64,000 nucleotides of DNA from Owenweeksia hongkongensis DSM 17368 (GTDB lineage Bacteria > Bacteroidota > Bacteroidia > Flavobacteriales > Schleiferiaceae): positions 558,001-622,000 of the forward strand of contig NC_016599.1 of NCBI RefSeq assembly GCF_000236705.1, read 5' to 3'. How positions within the stretch are numbered: position 1 is the stretch's first letter; each line of letters begins with the position of its first letter. Made by a program: the position numbers and the translations under genes. Shown piece by piece: positions 25,336-34,201 of this stretch. Below the pieces are notes generated by a model. It saw only the letters and a list, made by a program, of their open reading frames with translations. It searched no databases and was not told where the DNA came from.

Positions 25336-25905
25336 TTAGTGAGTTGATTTGGGGAAAACCAAATACTGGCGTGGTTCTCCGCAAGCATTAGGGCAGGGGT
25401 CTCCTGGCTTGGCATCTCCAGTTGTTTTTAATCCTCCGGGGTTTACATAACCGCTCACCATAAAGTTGCCTTTTTGATTAGCATCAAGCTGTATTGCGAT
25501 GCCTAGGCTATTGCCTGAAGCAATAGATTCTATAAGAGCTTTGCTTACTTGTGAAACAAACTGTTTATTCTTTGAAAAATAAGCTTCACAGGCCTTTTGA
25601 GCATCAGATTTCTTTAAGGAAGAATAGGTTGGATTATTTTCTCTTACACCCGTAAAGATTTGATATTTAGAAGATAGTTCATTTCCTCGCTCATCAATCG
25701 CAACAATGATTACGGAGTTTGTACTTCTACCTTCATCAATCACAGGATACATACGCAGGCCTTCGCAACCGCGTTCAGATAGAACAATTTTGATTAAGTC
25801 TTTACTAAAATAAAAAGTTTGAGCTTCTGATGACTGCGCTGAAGCGCTGAACGACAGTGCAAAAAGCAATGCAGTTGCAACAAGTTTTGAATATAGATTT
25901 CTCAT
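25336..25905 (-). CDS. Small secreted protein of unknown function
   Basis: 189 residues with a signal peptide (1-23, ...FSASAQ). The mature part is mixed alpha/beta with one early Cys (RGCEGLRMY), one central Cys and a C-terminal CPNACGEP loop, which could form disulfides. No family is recognised. It is 41 bases upstream of cyclase copy B on the same strand and may be the first gene of that cluster, so it is a candidate periplasmic ligand or partner of the TPR sensors. That is inference. Confidence 0.65.
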   Translation of the reverse strand: MRNLYSKLVATALLFALSFSASAQSSEAQTFYFSKDLIKIVLSERGCEGLRMYPVIDEGRSTNSVIIVAIDERGNELSSKYQIFTGVRENNPTYSSLKKSDAQKACEAYFSKNKQFVSQVSKALIESIASGNSLGIAIQLDANQKGNFMVSGYVNPGGLKTTGDAKPGDPCPNACGEPRQYLVFPKSTH

Positions 25906-26017
25906 GGTTTGTTGGCCTGGATTTAGTTAAAGTTAAATTGGTTTTTAAATATAGCTTTTTTAACTCTCTATTAATCGCAACGAATGGATTGCTGCCTTTT
26001 TTTGAGGGGTTACAAAT

Positions 26018-26047
26018 AAAAGAAGCCTCACGAGGAGGCTTCTTTTT
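26018..26047 (-). terminator. Rho-independent terminator after the M16 peptidase gene
   Basis: AGAAGCCTC (26021-26029) pairs with GAGGCTTCT (26035-26043). It is flanked by A-rich and T-rich runs and could act on both strands. Confidence 0.8.
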
Positions 26048-26068
26048 GATACATACTTTCAATAATTA

Positions 26069-28972
26069 CTAATACCCGAAAATTTCTTCAAGGCTCATAA
26101 TCTTCACCTCTCCGAGCTTTGACAAAGCTTCCATATCCGCAAGGTCTTTTTTACCAATCACCAAATAAGCATATTTCTTATCCTTAATGTGAGAGTCGAA
26201 AAAAGCCTGCATGTCATCCATGTCCATATTATTTAGGTAAGAATAGATTTCAGGCTCAAAATTCTTTTCCAATCCTAAATCATTGGTTCTTCTATAGCTC
26301 CAATAGATGGAAGACTTGGTAGTACGATTAGTTTCAATTTGCTTTAGTGTACCCAATCGTGATTGCTCAAACTGCGCTTCTTCGCGAGGCATAGTGTTCA
26401 TCAGGTCTTGCATTGCAGTTACAGCATCGCCTAATTTATCGCTTTGAGTACCGATGTAAGCACGCACAAAGTGTGGCTCGTCACTTCTGCGAGGGGAAGT
26501 GTATACGCTATAAGCGGAGTAAGCCAAGGCTTTTGATTCTCTTATTTCCTGAAAAATAATAGATGATAAACCAGACCCAAAATATTGATTGAAAAGGTTA
26601 GCAGGAGCAAGGTTTGTTTTATTAAAGTTTTCACTTCTTGAAAGCATCAAAAGCTCCATTTGCACTTGATCATAGTCTACAAAGTACACCACGTTTTTAT
26701 CACTTTCGCGATAAGCATACTTCTTGCGCTCCGGATAATCTTTAAGCTCAATTCGTACAGGGTGTGTTTTGCGAACCAAGTCCACTACATCTTCCTGAGA
26801 GCTTGGTCCATAGTAAAATACTTCATGTTTGTAGTCCTTCAGGGTTTTTACCTTTTCGGTTAATGCAGAAGGTTTTAAAGCACGTAATTCGCTTTCGCTA
26901 AGAATATCAGTTGCGGGTGATTCTTCGCCATACACCGCATAATCATACAAAGCCGAATACATAATTTGATATTTACTCAACTTGGCATCTTTGCGCTTTT
27001 TCAAAATACCGTCTACATATTTCTTGTACGATTCCTCGTCTCCTTTGGCTGTAGCCAAAAACTCTTCAAACAACTTAGCGCCTTCTTCCAAAGATTCATT
27101 TAGGCCGCTAAGGGTAATGTAAAGCCTGTTATCACCAACGTACACAGAATAGTCTAGGCCCAGATCATAGAATTTTCGTTTAAGCTCATCTACGGTATAT
27201 TTTTCGGTACCGATATAAGGAAGGTACTGCACGGCTAAGGCTAGTTCCTTGTCATTGCGAGAGCCCATGTCAAAAATATAGTTCAGCTCAAAAAGCTCGT
27301 TGGTGGTGTTCTTTATGTATGAAACCTCCAAATTGGCATAAGCGTCCGAACGTTTAATGTCTTTTTCAAAATCTGCAAATAGGGGAGTCAGTCTTTCTGA
27401 TTGTTTCTTTTCTAATTTTTTTCTAAACTCTGATTGCTCGCCTCGGTTTACCTGAACAGCTGTAATGGCGGGCTTTTCCAAGCGCAATGGGCTGCGTTCG
27501 CCTTTGGTTTTGTGTACAGATACATAGTTGTCCTTAATATTTTTATTAGCCCAAGCTACTACCTCACTTTTGGTGATTTTGGCCATGTCATCATAATAAT
27601 TAGAAAAGTACTCCCAGGGTCTGTCAAAAATGAAACCGTCAACAAGAGTTCTCATTTTCCAACCATTAGATTCCGCCTGGCGCATTTGAGACTTTTTCTC
27701 ATTTTTTACGATGGATGAAATAAGACTTTCATCAAAATCACCATTTTTCAGCTTTGTCACTTGCTCTAAAAGTAGGTTCTGCGCTTCATCCAAACTTTGG
27801 CCTTCTCTTGGTGTAGCACCCATCATGAGTAGCGAGTAATCATTCAGTCCATACGAGTAGGCATAGGCTCTAAGTACCTTTTGCTGATTATTTAAGTTAT
27901 TATCTATCAAGCCCGCTTCACCATTACTAAGTATGCTCGATACCAGATCTACCATCATGGCATCATCAGTTTTTACACCACCCACACGGTAGGCCAAGCT
28001 TACATATTCTGCTTCGGTACCTTTTATCTCTTTTTTAATAGGAGCTGTTATTTCCGGCTGACCAGGATCCTGAAACTGAGCAGGGGTAGGGCCCTTCTTT
28101 AATGAGCCAAAGTGTTTTTTGATTAGGGCCAAAGATTTGTCTGGGTCGATATCTCCCACTAAAATGATGGCCATATTATTTGGGACATAATATTTGTTGA
28201 AGTATTCATGAATCTTCACCATAGAAGGACTCTTAAGGTCATCACCAGTACCTAAAGTGGTTTGAGTTCCATAGGTATGATTGGGGTACATGGTTCTTAG
28301 TATTTCATAAAATACTTGACGGCCATCATTATCCTGGGCACGGTTGAATTCTTCATATACGGCTTCCAATTCTGTATGAAACAGGCGAAGCGTAAGCTCC
28401 TGAAAACGTTCAGCTTCAATGGTCATCCACTTATCCAATTCATTGGAAGGGATATCATTTACATACACAGTACGTTCAGCCGAAGTGTAGGCATTTGTAC
28501 TTTTAGCGCCAAGCTCAGTCACCATTTGGTCGTATTCATTGGTGGCTACAAACTTTGCCGCTTCATTGCTCAAGGAGTCAATTTTGGCATAAATAGCTTT
28601 ACGTTCTTCCTCATCGGTGGTTTGGCGATGAAGCTCGTATTGCTTACTAATTTCTTCCAGGAGTGGCTTCTCTTTTTCCCAATCAAGGCTACCAATCTTT
28701 GAGGTGCCTTTAAAAAGCATATGCTCCAGATAGTGAGCTAGTCCGGTAGCATCTGAGGGGTCATTTTTGCTTCCGGTGCGTACGGCAATGTTGGTAAAAA
28801 CTCGTGGTTCATCTCGATTGATAGAGAGGTAGACTTTCATTCCGTTGTCTAACTCGTAGTGTAGAACTTTGTAGGGGTCATTTTCTACTGTGGTAAAATT
28901 GTTTTTGTACTGTGCTTGTAAACACGTAGTACCCGCAAAAATGAGAGCTAAGAACTTGTGCGTTAATTGCAT
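26069..28972 (-). CDS. Secreted/periplasmic M16 (insulinase-type) zinc metallopeptidase
   Basis: 967 residues from MQLTHKFLALIFAG; the frame opens 22 codons earlier, but only this ATG gives a proper signal peptide (1-19, ...CLQAQ). The N-terminal half carries the inverted zinc motif HYLEH followed by the downstream glutamate (AVYEEFNRAQDN). The second M16 half (about 520-960) is the inactive clam-shell partner. Single-chain, about 110 kDa M16 enzymes degrade small peptides in the periplasm. It is divergent from accC across 96 bases. Confidence 0.92.
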   Translation of the reverse strand: MQLTHKFLALIFAGTTCLQAQYKNNFTTVENDPYKVLHYELDNGMKVYLSINRDEPRVFTNIAVRTGSKNDPSDATGLAHYLEHMLFKGTSKIGSLDWEKEKPLLEEISKQYELHRQTTDEEERKAIYAKIDSLSNEAAKFVATNEYDQMVTELGAKSTNAYTSAERTVYVNDIPSNELDKWMTIEAERFQELTLRLFHTELEAVYEEFNRAQDNDGRQVFYEILRTMYPNHTYGTQTTLGTGDDLKSPSMVKIHEYFNKYYVPNNMAIILVGDIDPDKSLALIKKHFGSLKKGPTPAQFQDPGQPEITAPIKKEIKGTEAEYVSLAYRVGGVKTDDAMMVDLVSSILSNGEAGLIDNNLNNQQKVLRAYAYSYGLNDYSLLMMGATPREGQSLDEAQNLLLEQVTKLKNGDFDESLISSIVKNEKKSQMRQAESNGWKMRTLVDGFIFDRPWEYFSNYYDDMAKITKSEVVAWANKNIKDNYVSVHKTKGERSPLRLEKPAITAVQVNRGEQSEFRKKLEKKQSERLTPLFADFEKDIKRSDAYANLEVSYIKNTTNELFELNYIFDMGSRNDKELALAVQYLPYIGTEKYTVDELKRKFYDLGLDYSVYVGDNRLYITLSGLNESLEEGAKLFEEFLATAKGDEESYKKYVDGILKKRKDAKLSKYQIMYSALYDYAVYGEESPATDILSESELRALKPSALTEKVKTLKDYKHEVFYYGPSSQEDVVDLVRKTHPVRIELKDYPERKKYAYRESDKNVVYFVDYDQVQMELLMLSRSENFNKTNLAPANLFNQYFGSGLSSIIFQEIRESKALAYSAYSVYTSPRRSDEPHFVRAYIGTQSDKLGDAVTAMQDLMNTMPREEAQFEQSRLGTLKQIETNRTTKSSIYWSYRRTNDLGLEKNFEPEIYSYLNNMDMDDMQAFFDSHIKDKKYAYLVIGKKDLADMEALSKLGEVKIMSLEEIFGY

Positions 28973-29068
28973 ATCGTTTGATTTTAAGTAGGCTATAAAA
29001 ATATCGGAATTTTCCGATACCAAAAACATAAATTCCATTAGTTATCTTCGCCCGCAGAAACTGACATT

Positions 29069-30550
29069 ATGCAGAAAATACTTATCGCCAATAGAGGGGA
29101 GATTGCCCTGAGAATAATGAAATCAGCTCGTGAAATGGGCATCAAAACTGTCGCCATTTATTCAGAGGCAGACAGACTTTCGCCACATGTGAAATATGCC
29201 GATGAGGCTGTTTGCGTGGGGCCTCCCGCTTCGTCTGAGAGTTATTTGCTTGGCGATAAGATTATAAAAATCTGTAAAGAACTCAATGTTGATGGTATTC
29301 ATCCGGGTTATGGTTTCCTTTCGGAGAATGCTGAATTTGCTGATGCCGTAGAAAAAGCGGGAATCACTTTTATAGGGCCATCTTCAGAAAGTATGCGTGT
29401 GATGGGCGATAAGCTTTCAGCGAAAGCTGCAGCGGAAAAATTCAATATTCCGCTTGTACCGGGAACGGATGGCGCAATTACTGATATTGACGAAGCAAAA
29501 AGGCTTTCTAAAGAAATTGGTTTCCCAGTGCTTATCAAAGCTTCTGCCGGTGGTGGTGGTAAAGGAATGCGCTTGGTTCATAATGAAGAAGAATTTGAAG
29601 GTCAAATGGAAATGGCGGTGAATGAAGCTGTTTCTGCATTTGGAAATGGAGCTGTGTTTATCGAAAAGTTTGTAACCTCTCCACGTCACATAGAAATTCA
29701 GGTGCTTTGCGATAAGCATGGTAACCGTGTACACCTTTTTGAAAGGGAGTGCAGTATTCAGCGTAGGCACCAAAAGGTGATTGAAGAGGCGCCTTCTGCT
29801 GTGCTTTCTGATGAGCTTAGAGCACAGATGGGGCAGACTGCGATAGATGTAGCTCGTAGCTGCGACTATGTGGGTGTGGGAACGGTTGAGTTCATTTTTG
29901 ATGAAAATCATAACTACTACTTTTTGGAGATGAACACACGTCTTCAGGTAGAGCACCCGGTTACCGAAATGATTACCGGAGTGGATTTGGTAAAAGAGCA
30001 GATTAAAGTAGCAAGAGGAGAGAAGCTGAGCTTTGCTCAGGATGACCTTAAAATAAACGGCCACGCCATGGAAGTGCGTGTGTATGCTGAAAACCCGATG
30101 GAAAACTTTATGCCTGACATTGGTAAGCTTGAAGTATACGAGCGCCCACATGGCCCGGGTATTCGTGTAGACGATGGTTTTGAAGAAGGCATGCAAGTGC
30201 CGATTTACTACGATCCAATGATTTCTAAGCTTATCACGCATGGCAAAGACCGCAAGGAAGCTATCGACAGAATGATTCGTGCTTGCGAAGATTATCGCAT
30301 TGTGGGAATTCAGTCCACTCTAGCTTTTGGGAAATTTGTGATGGAAAACGAGCACTTCATTTCTGGAAATTTTGACACAAGTTTTGTGGATAAGCATTTC
30401 GATCCCAGTATGTTGGTGGAGGAGCATGATGATGAAAAAGAGATTGCAGCTTTGACCTTGGCATATATTTTGGAAAATAAACGTTCTGAAAAAGCAGTTG
30501 TAACCAATACTGGTCAAACATCTTCTGCCTGGAAAAAGAACAGAACCTAA
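29069..30550 (+). CDS. accC: Biotin carboxylase subunit of acetyl-/acyl-CoA carboxylase
   Basis: 493 residues. The biotin carboxylase N domain starts KILIANRGEIALRI. The ATP-grasp domain has the glycine-rich loop ASAGGGGKGMRLV, FIEKFVTSPRHIEIQ, ERECSIQRRHQK and the catalytic EMNTRLQVEHPVTE. The C domain ends near 450, and a Lys/Thr-rich tail of about 45 residues follows. It carboxylates biotin with ATP and bicarbonate. The biotin carrier and carboxyltransferase genes are not adjacent. A possible promoter box TATCTTCG lies at 29043-29050. The stop TAATG overlaps the start of the DUF4294 gene. Confidence 0.94.
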   Translation: MQKILIANRGEIALRIMKSAREMGIKTVAIYSEADRLSPHVKYADEAVCVGPPASSESYLLGDKIIKICKELNVDGIHPGYGFLSENAEFADAVEKAGITFIGPSSESMRVMGDKLSAKAAAEKFNIPLVPGTDGAITDIDEAKRLSKEIGFPVLIKASAGGGGKGMRLVHNEEEFEGQMEMAVNEAVSAFGNGAVFIEKFVTSPRHIEIQVLCDKHGNRVHLFERECSIQRRHQKVIEEAPSAVLSDELRAQMGQTAIDVARSCDYVGVGTVEFIFDENHNYYFLEMNTRLQVEHPVTEMITGVDLVKEQIKVARGEKLSFAQDDLKINGHAMEVRVYAENPMENFMPDIGKLEVYERPHGPGIRVDDGFEEGMQVPIYYDPMISKLITHGKDRKEAIDRMIRACEDYRIVGIQSTLAFGKFVMENEHFISGNFDTSFVDKHFDPSMLVEEHDDEKEIAALTLAYILENKRSEKAVVTNTGQTSSAWKKNRT

Positions 30551-31221
30551 TGAAAAACATAGTCTTTGGAATTTTTGTAGCCCTCTCTACTCTCAGTGTG
30601 GGTCTTGCACAGCAAAACGATTCCATTGTTCAGTATTTTACGAAGAACAGCAAGGAAGCGCTGGATGCCATTATTGTGGATGGAGATACTATTCCAATCC
30701 TTATTTTGGATGAAGTGCTTCTTGTGGATAAGCCGAGTTTCAACTCTGACGAGGCGCGCAGGAGATATTACATTCTGCGCAGAAAGGTTATCAAAGTGTA
30801 TCCTTATGCTGTAATTGCTGGGAACAAGCTGGATAGTCTGAATTTACAACTTGCCGGAATTAGCAGTAAACGGAAGAAGAAGCGATATATAAAGGACTTT
30901 CAAGACTATTTGGAAGGACGATTTGAAGATGAGCTTAAGCAGCTCACACGCACCGAGGGACAAATCCTGTCAAAGCTTATTTCTCGAGAAACAGGCATTA
31001 CCACTTTTGAATTAATAGACACGTACCGCAGTGGCTGGAATGCTTTCTGGTGGAATATGGCCGCAGCTTTTTACGATATCGATTTGAAGATTCCTTATGA
31101 CCCTATCGGCAATGAGGAAGATAAATTAATTGAAAACATACTTCAGCGCTCATTTATCAACGGCTTGCTCAAGGAGCGAGTGCCTATCACTACTTTGCGC
31201 CCTGAGGATATTGGCCTTTAG
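30550..31221 (+). CDS. DUF4294 family exported protein
   Basis: 223 residues with a signal peptide (1-20, ...VGLAQQ). The DUF4294 core follows: GDTIPILILDEV, RRYYILRRKVIKVYPYA, KKRYIKDFQDYLEGRFEDELKQLTRTEGQILSKLISRETG and WNAFWWNMAAAFYDIDLK. The family is restricted to Bacteroidota and its function is unknown. It starts on the last base of the accC stop, so they share a transcript. Its stop interlocks with that of miaE (TTAG, 4-base convergent overlap). Confidence 0.88.
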   Translation: MKNIVFGIFVALSTLSVGLAQQNDSIVQYFTKNSKEALDAIIVDGDTIPILILDEVLLVDKPSFNSDEARRRYYILRRKVIKVYPYAVIAGNKLDSLNLQLAGISSKRKKKRYIKDFQDYLEGRFEDELKQLTRTEGQILSKLISRETGITTFELIDTYRSGWNAFWWNMAAAFYDIDLKIPYDPIGNEEDKLIENILQRSFINGLLKERVPITTLRPEDIGL

Positions 31222-31805
31222 TGCAGGGCTGGTTTTAATTCCAGTCCATTTAAGATTTCAGCTTCAATGATAGCGAGCTCTTCCCAGCGCTGAAACACTT
31301 CATCACGGTCAAAGTAGTTAAGTGCCATTTCTACAAATATGTGCCCGTGCTTTGCTTCTGACACATATATCATGTGGTAAAACTTAGCTAGCTCTTCGTC
31401 CTGAATATTTTCACTTACCAGTTTAAAGCGTTCGAAGCCACGATTTTCTACAATAGAAGCAATTATAAGGCGGTCTCTAAAGCGCTTTTCTCGGTCTGAA
31501 TGACAATGCTTCAAAAGCTGTTTTACATACAAATCTTCGGGAATAGAATGGTTTAAAGTGAGTCCACGTTCTTCCATAATCTTATACACTAAGCGAAAGT
31601 GCTCAAGTTCCTCTATTCCAGTGTGTATGAGTTCTGGAATGATTTCCGTTCTATCTGGATATTTGGCCACAAAACTCATCGCCATTGATGAAGCTTTGCG
31701 CTCACAATCGGCATGGTCTTTCAAAAATTCGTCAAAGTTTGAGATTACACAATTTACCCATTCTTGTGATGAATCTACCTTAAGTTTCAAATCGCTTACT
31801 TGCAT
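31218..31805 (-). CDS. miaE: tRNA-(ms2io6A37) hydroxylase MiaE
   Basis: 195 residues, ferritin-like diiron fold. Carboxylate and His ligands are visible in HADCERKA, GIEELEHFRLVY, VENRGFERF and SEAKHGHIFVEMA. MiaE hydroxylates the isopentenyl group of the modified adenosine 37 in tRNA using O2. It is divergent from the glycosyltransferase gene, with only 41 bases between the two starts. Confidence 0.92.
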   Translation of the reverse strand: MQVSDLKLKVDSSQEWVNCVISNFDEFLKDHADCERKASSMAMSFVAKYPDRTEIIPELIHTGIEELEHFRLVYKIMEERGLTLNHSIPEDLYVKQLLKHCHSDREKRFRDRLIIASIVENRGFERFKLVSENIQDEELAKFYHMIYVSEAKHGHIFVEMALNYFDRDEVFQRWEELAIIEAEILNGLELKPALH

Positions 31806-31812
31806 GCTTTGC

Positions 31813-31830
31813 TAATTTTGGGCAAACTTA
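31813..31830. promoter_or_regulatory. Overlapping divergent promoter boxes for miaE and the glycosyltransferase
   Basis: TAATTTTG on + (31813-31820) and TAAGTTTG on - (CAAACTTA, 31823-31830) both match the Bacteroidota -7 box TAnnTTTG. They face opposite ways and lie 2 bases apart, so the two polymerases probably exclude each other. No convincing -33 box is claimed. Confidence 0.5.
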
Positions 31831-31846
31831 CCGTATAGCTTTTTAA

Positions 31847-33088
31847 ATGACCAGTCTAAACAAGATTACTAGTTTCTACAATGAGCGCTTTGGCGCAATG
31901 AAAAAATATTTCCCTGAGGAAGTACCTTCTCTCAATCTCAAATTGTCTGTCGTTATTCCGTCTTATGAAGAACAATTAGATGGCATTTTAAAGAGTTTGG
32001 GAAATAACAAACTCCCTGATAGCAGTGAAGTAGAAGTTGTTCTCGTTCTCAATCATTCAGAAATATCGGGGCAATCCGTTCGTGATTTTCATGCAAAGCA
32101 ATACACCAATTACCACGACACAACCTTGACTAATGGTGTGCGAGTTTTGTGCATAAAGGCATTTGATTTACCTAAGAAAAAAGCAGGAGTGGGGCTAGCC
32201 CGAAAAATTGGAATGGATGCTGCACTAAATCGTTTTTCGGAAGTAAACCACGATGGCTTAACTGTTTGCCTGGATGGCGATTGTGAGGTTTCACCAGAGT
32301 ATTTAACAATGCTGTTGAAATGTGAGGAAGCCAAAATAAATGGCTTAAGCATAGCTTTTGAACATGATGTTAATTCACTTGACAGTCAAAGGAATAAACA
32401 AATTATTGAGTATGAGATCTTTTTAAGATACTATGTTCATGCTTTGCGTTCAGCAGCTTATCCTCATGCATTTCACACTATAGGTTCCAGCATGGCTTCG
32501 CGTGCTACAGCTTATGCCAAAATAGGCGGAATGAACACCCGTAAAGCGGGCGAAGATTTCTACTTTTTACATAAACTTATCCCACAAGGAAAGTTTTATG
32601 ATTTAACAACAACCACCGTTTTTCCATCTGCCCGGGTTTCTGAAAGAGTGCCTTTTGGAACCGGTCGCGCAATGATGGAAATGAATGACGGCACTAAGGA
32701 TTTTGAAACGCTCTACAATCCTAAAACCTTCCAAGACTTAGGCATTCTGTTTTTTGACGAAGCCGATGCTTTGTTTGGCTTAAGCCTAAAAGATTTTCCC
32801 AAAAGCTTTGTGGCTTTTCTAAATCAAGCCGGGCTATCAAAGCAGTTTGAAGATTTAAAAGCACGAAGCAAGGACAGTATTCAGTTTCGTAAAAACTTCA
32901 ACCATTGGATGGATGGTTTTAAAGTGCTGAAGTACGTACACTTTTGTAGAGATAATTTTTATCCAAACTTACCACTTGAAGAAGCTTTAGAAGGCTTGTT
33001 TGGTTTTAAGAAGCAATCAAGGAAAGGTTTATTGGAGGAGTTGAGGGAGATGGATGAGAAGTCTCTTTTTCATATTTTTAGATTATGA
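31847..33088 (+). CDS. Family 2 glycosyltransferase
   Basis: 413 residues, no signal peptide. The GT-A fold begins at about residue 30 (KLSVVIPSYEEQLDGILKSL), and the metal-binding CLDGDCEVS (a DxD variant) is at about 140. AGEDFYFLHKL in the later part matches the catalytic ED region. There are no clear membrane helices, so it is cytoplasmic or peripheral. It overlaps the alkB-like gene by 4 bases (ATGA), implying a shared pathway, for example making a modified glycolipid. Donor and acceptor are unknown. Confidence 0.82.
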   Translation: MTSLNKITSFYNERFGAMKKYFPEEVPSLNLKLSVVIPSYEEQLDGILKSLGNNKLPDSSEVEVVLVLNHSEISGQSVRDFHAKQYTNYHDTTLTNGVRVLCIKAFDLPKKKAGVGLARKIGMDAALNRFSEVNHDGLTVCLDGDCEVSPEYLTMLLKCEEAKINGLSIAFEHDVNSLDSQRNKQIIEYEIFLRYYVHALRSAAYPHAFHTIGSSMASRATAYAKIGGMNTRKAGEDFYFLHKLIPQGKFYDLTTTTVFPSARVSERVPFGTGRAMMEMNDGTKDFETLYNPKTFQDLGILFFDEADALFGLSLKDFPKSFVAFLNQAGLSKQFEDLKARSKDSIQFRKNFNHWMDGFKVLKYVHFCRDNFYPNLPLEEALEGLFGFKKQSRKGLLEELREMDEKSLFHIFRL

Positions 33089-34131
33089 AAATCAAGGCCT
33101 TAAAATACCTATTGGTGTATTCGCTACCACTGGCGGTATTCTATTCTTTTAGGAACGAAGGCTGGTCTACATTTTTGCCCATTATCTATTCTTTTGGTGT
33201 AATTCCTGTTTTAGAGCTCTTCATAAAACCTAGCTCTGCCAATATTGACGAGGCAGAGCAAGCACTCCGAAAAGCTGACTTTCTCTATGACTTTTTACTG
33301 TATTTAATTGTGCCTATTCAGGTTTGGTTTGTGATTTGGTATTTCTTTATTATCCAAAATGTGGAGGTAAACACCGCAACTTTCTGGGGGCGAACAATAA
33401 GCTTGGGCTTGATGTGTGGCGTATTGGGAATTAATGTGGCGCATGAGCTAGGGCACAGGGTGAAAGGCTATGAAAAGCTTATGGCCAAAGTTCTTTTAAT
33501 GACTTCATTGTACCCGCACTTTTTTATTGAGCATAATTATGGCCATCACAAAAATGTGGCTACTCCTGAGGATCCTGCAAGTGCGCGATACAATGAAGTG
33601 CTTTATGTTTTCTGGATTCGCTCAATGATTTTCGCTTATATCAGCGCCTGGAAAATTGAAAACAAACGCGTACGAAGAAAGGAGGGAAGCGCTTTTAGCC
33701 TAAAGAATGAAATGATTCTATTTACTCTTGTCGAAATTTTGCTCTTAGTTGGAATCACGGCTTTCCTGGGGATTACCGCAGTTTTAGGTTTTTGTGTAGC
33801 AGCCTTTACAGGAATACTTTTGCTCGAAACCGTGAATTACATTGAGCACTACGGGCTTTCCCGAAACAAGGTTTCTGACAATCGCTATGAAAATGCAACG
33901 GTTATCCATTCTTGGAACAGCAATCACTTGGTAGGTAGACTGATGCTTTTTGAGCTTTCGCGCCACAGCGACCACCACGCTAATCCTGTAAAGAAATACC
34001 AAGTTTTAGAATCCTACGATGAAAGCCCACAAATGCCCACTGGTTACCCCGGAATGATGATTCTTTCGGCATTTCCACCTTTGTGGTTTACTGTAATGAA
34101 CAAAAGGGTAAGAAAGTATCAAAGTGTTTGA
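33085..34131 (+). CDS. AlkB-type membrane-bound diiron alkane/fatty-acyl hydroxylase
   Basis: 348 residues with about six membrane segments. All three histidine boxes are present: HELGHR, HNYGHHKN and LSRHSDHHANP. A fourth histidine cluster (NYIEHYGLSR) is as in AlkB. The enzyme hydroxylates a terminal or near-terminal methyl using O2 and a rubredoxin. No rubredoxin or rubredoxin reductase gene is near. Its tight overlap with a glycosyltransferase suggests it may act on a lipid rather than on environmental alkanes. Both readings are open. Confidence 0.9.
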   Translation: MKIKALKYLLVYSLPLAVFYSFRNEGWSTFLPIIYSFGVIPVLELFIKPSSANIDEAEQALRKADFLYDFLLYLIVPIQVWFVIWYFFIIQNVEVNTATFWGRTISLGLMCGVLGINVAHELGHRVKGYEKLMAKVLLMTSLYPHFFIEHNYGHHKNVATPEDPASARYNEVLYVFWIRSMIFAYISAWKIENKRVRRKEGSAFSLKNEMILFTLVEILLLVGITAFLGITAVLGFCVAAFTGILLLETVNYIEHYGLSRNKVSDNRYENATVIHSWNSNHLVGRLMLFELSRHSDHHANPVKKYQVLESYDESPQMPTGYPGMMILSAFPPLWFTVMNKRVRKYQSV

Positions 34132-34151
34132 CAATTTGCTGTAAAAGTAAA

Positions 34152-34174
34152 AAGGCCAGGATTTCCCTGGCCTT
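34152..34174 (-). terminator. Terminator between AlkB-like gene and convergent T9SS gene
   Basis: AAGGCCAGG and CCTGGCCTT form a perfect 9-bp stem. On the minus strand it runs into TTTACTTTT. Confidence 0.8.
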
Positions 34175-34201
34175 CTAAGCACTCAGTATAAAACCAAACC
34201 T

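Noticed and set aside
29417-30241. 274-codon frame antisense to accC
   Set aside because: It is long, but its His/Phe/Arg-rich composition is the usual reverse image of a conserved coding gene.
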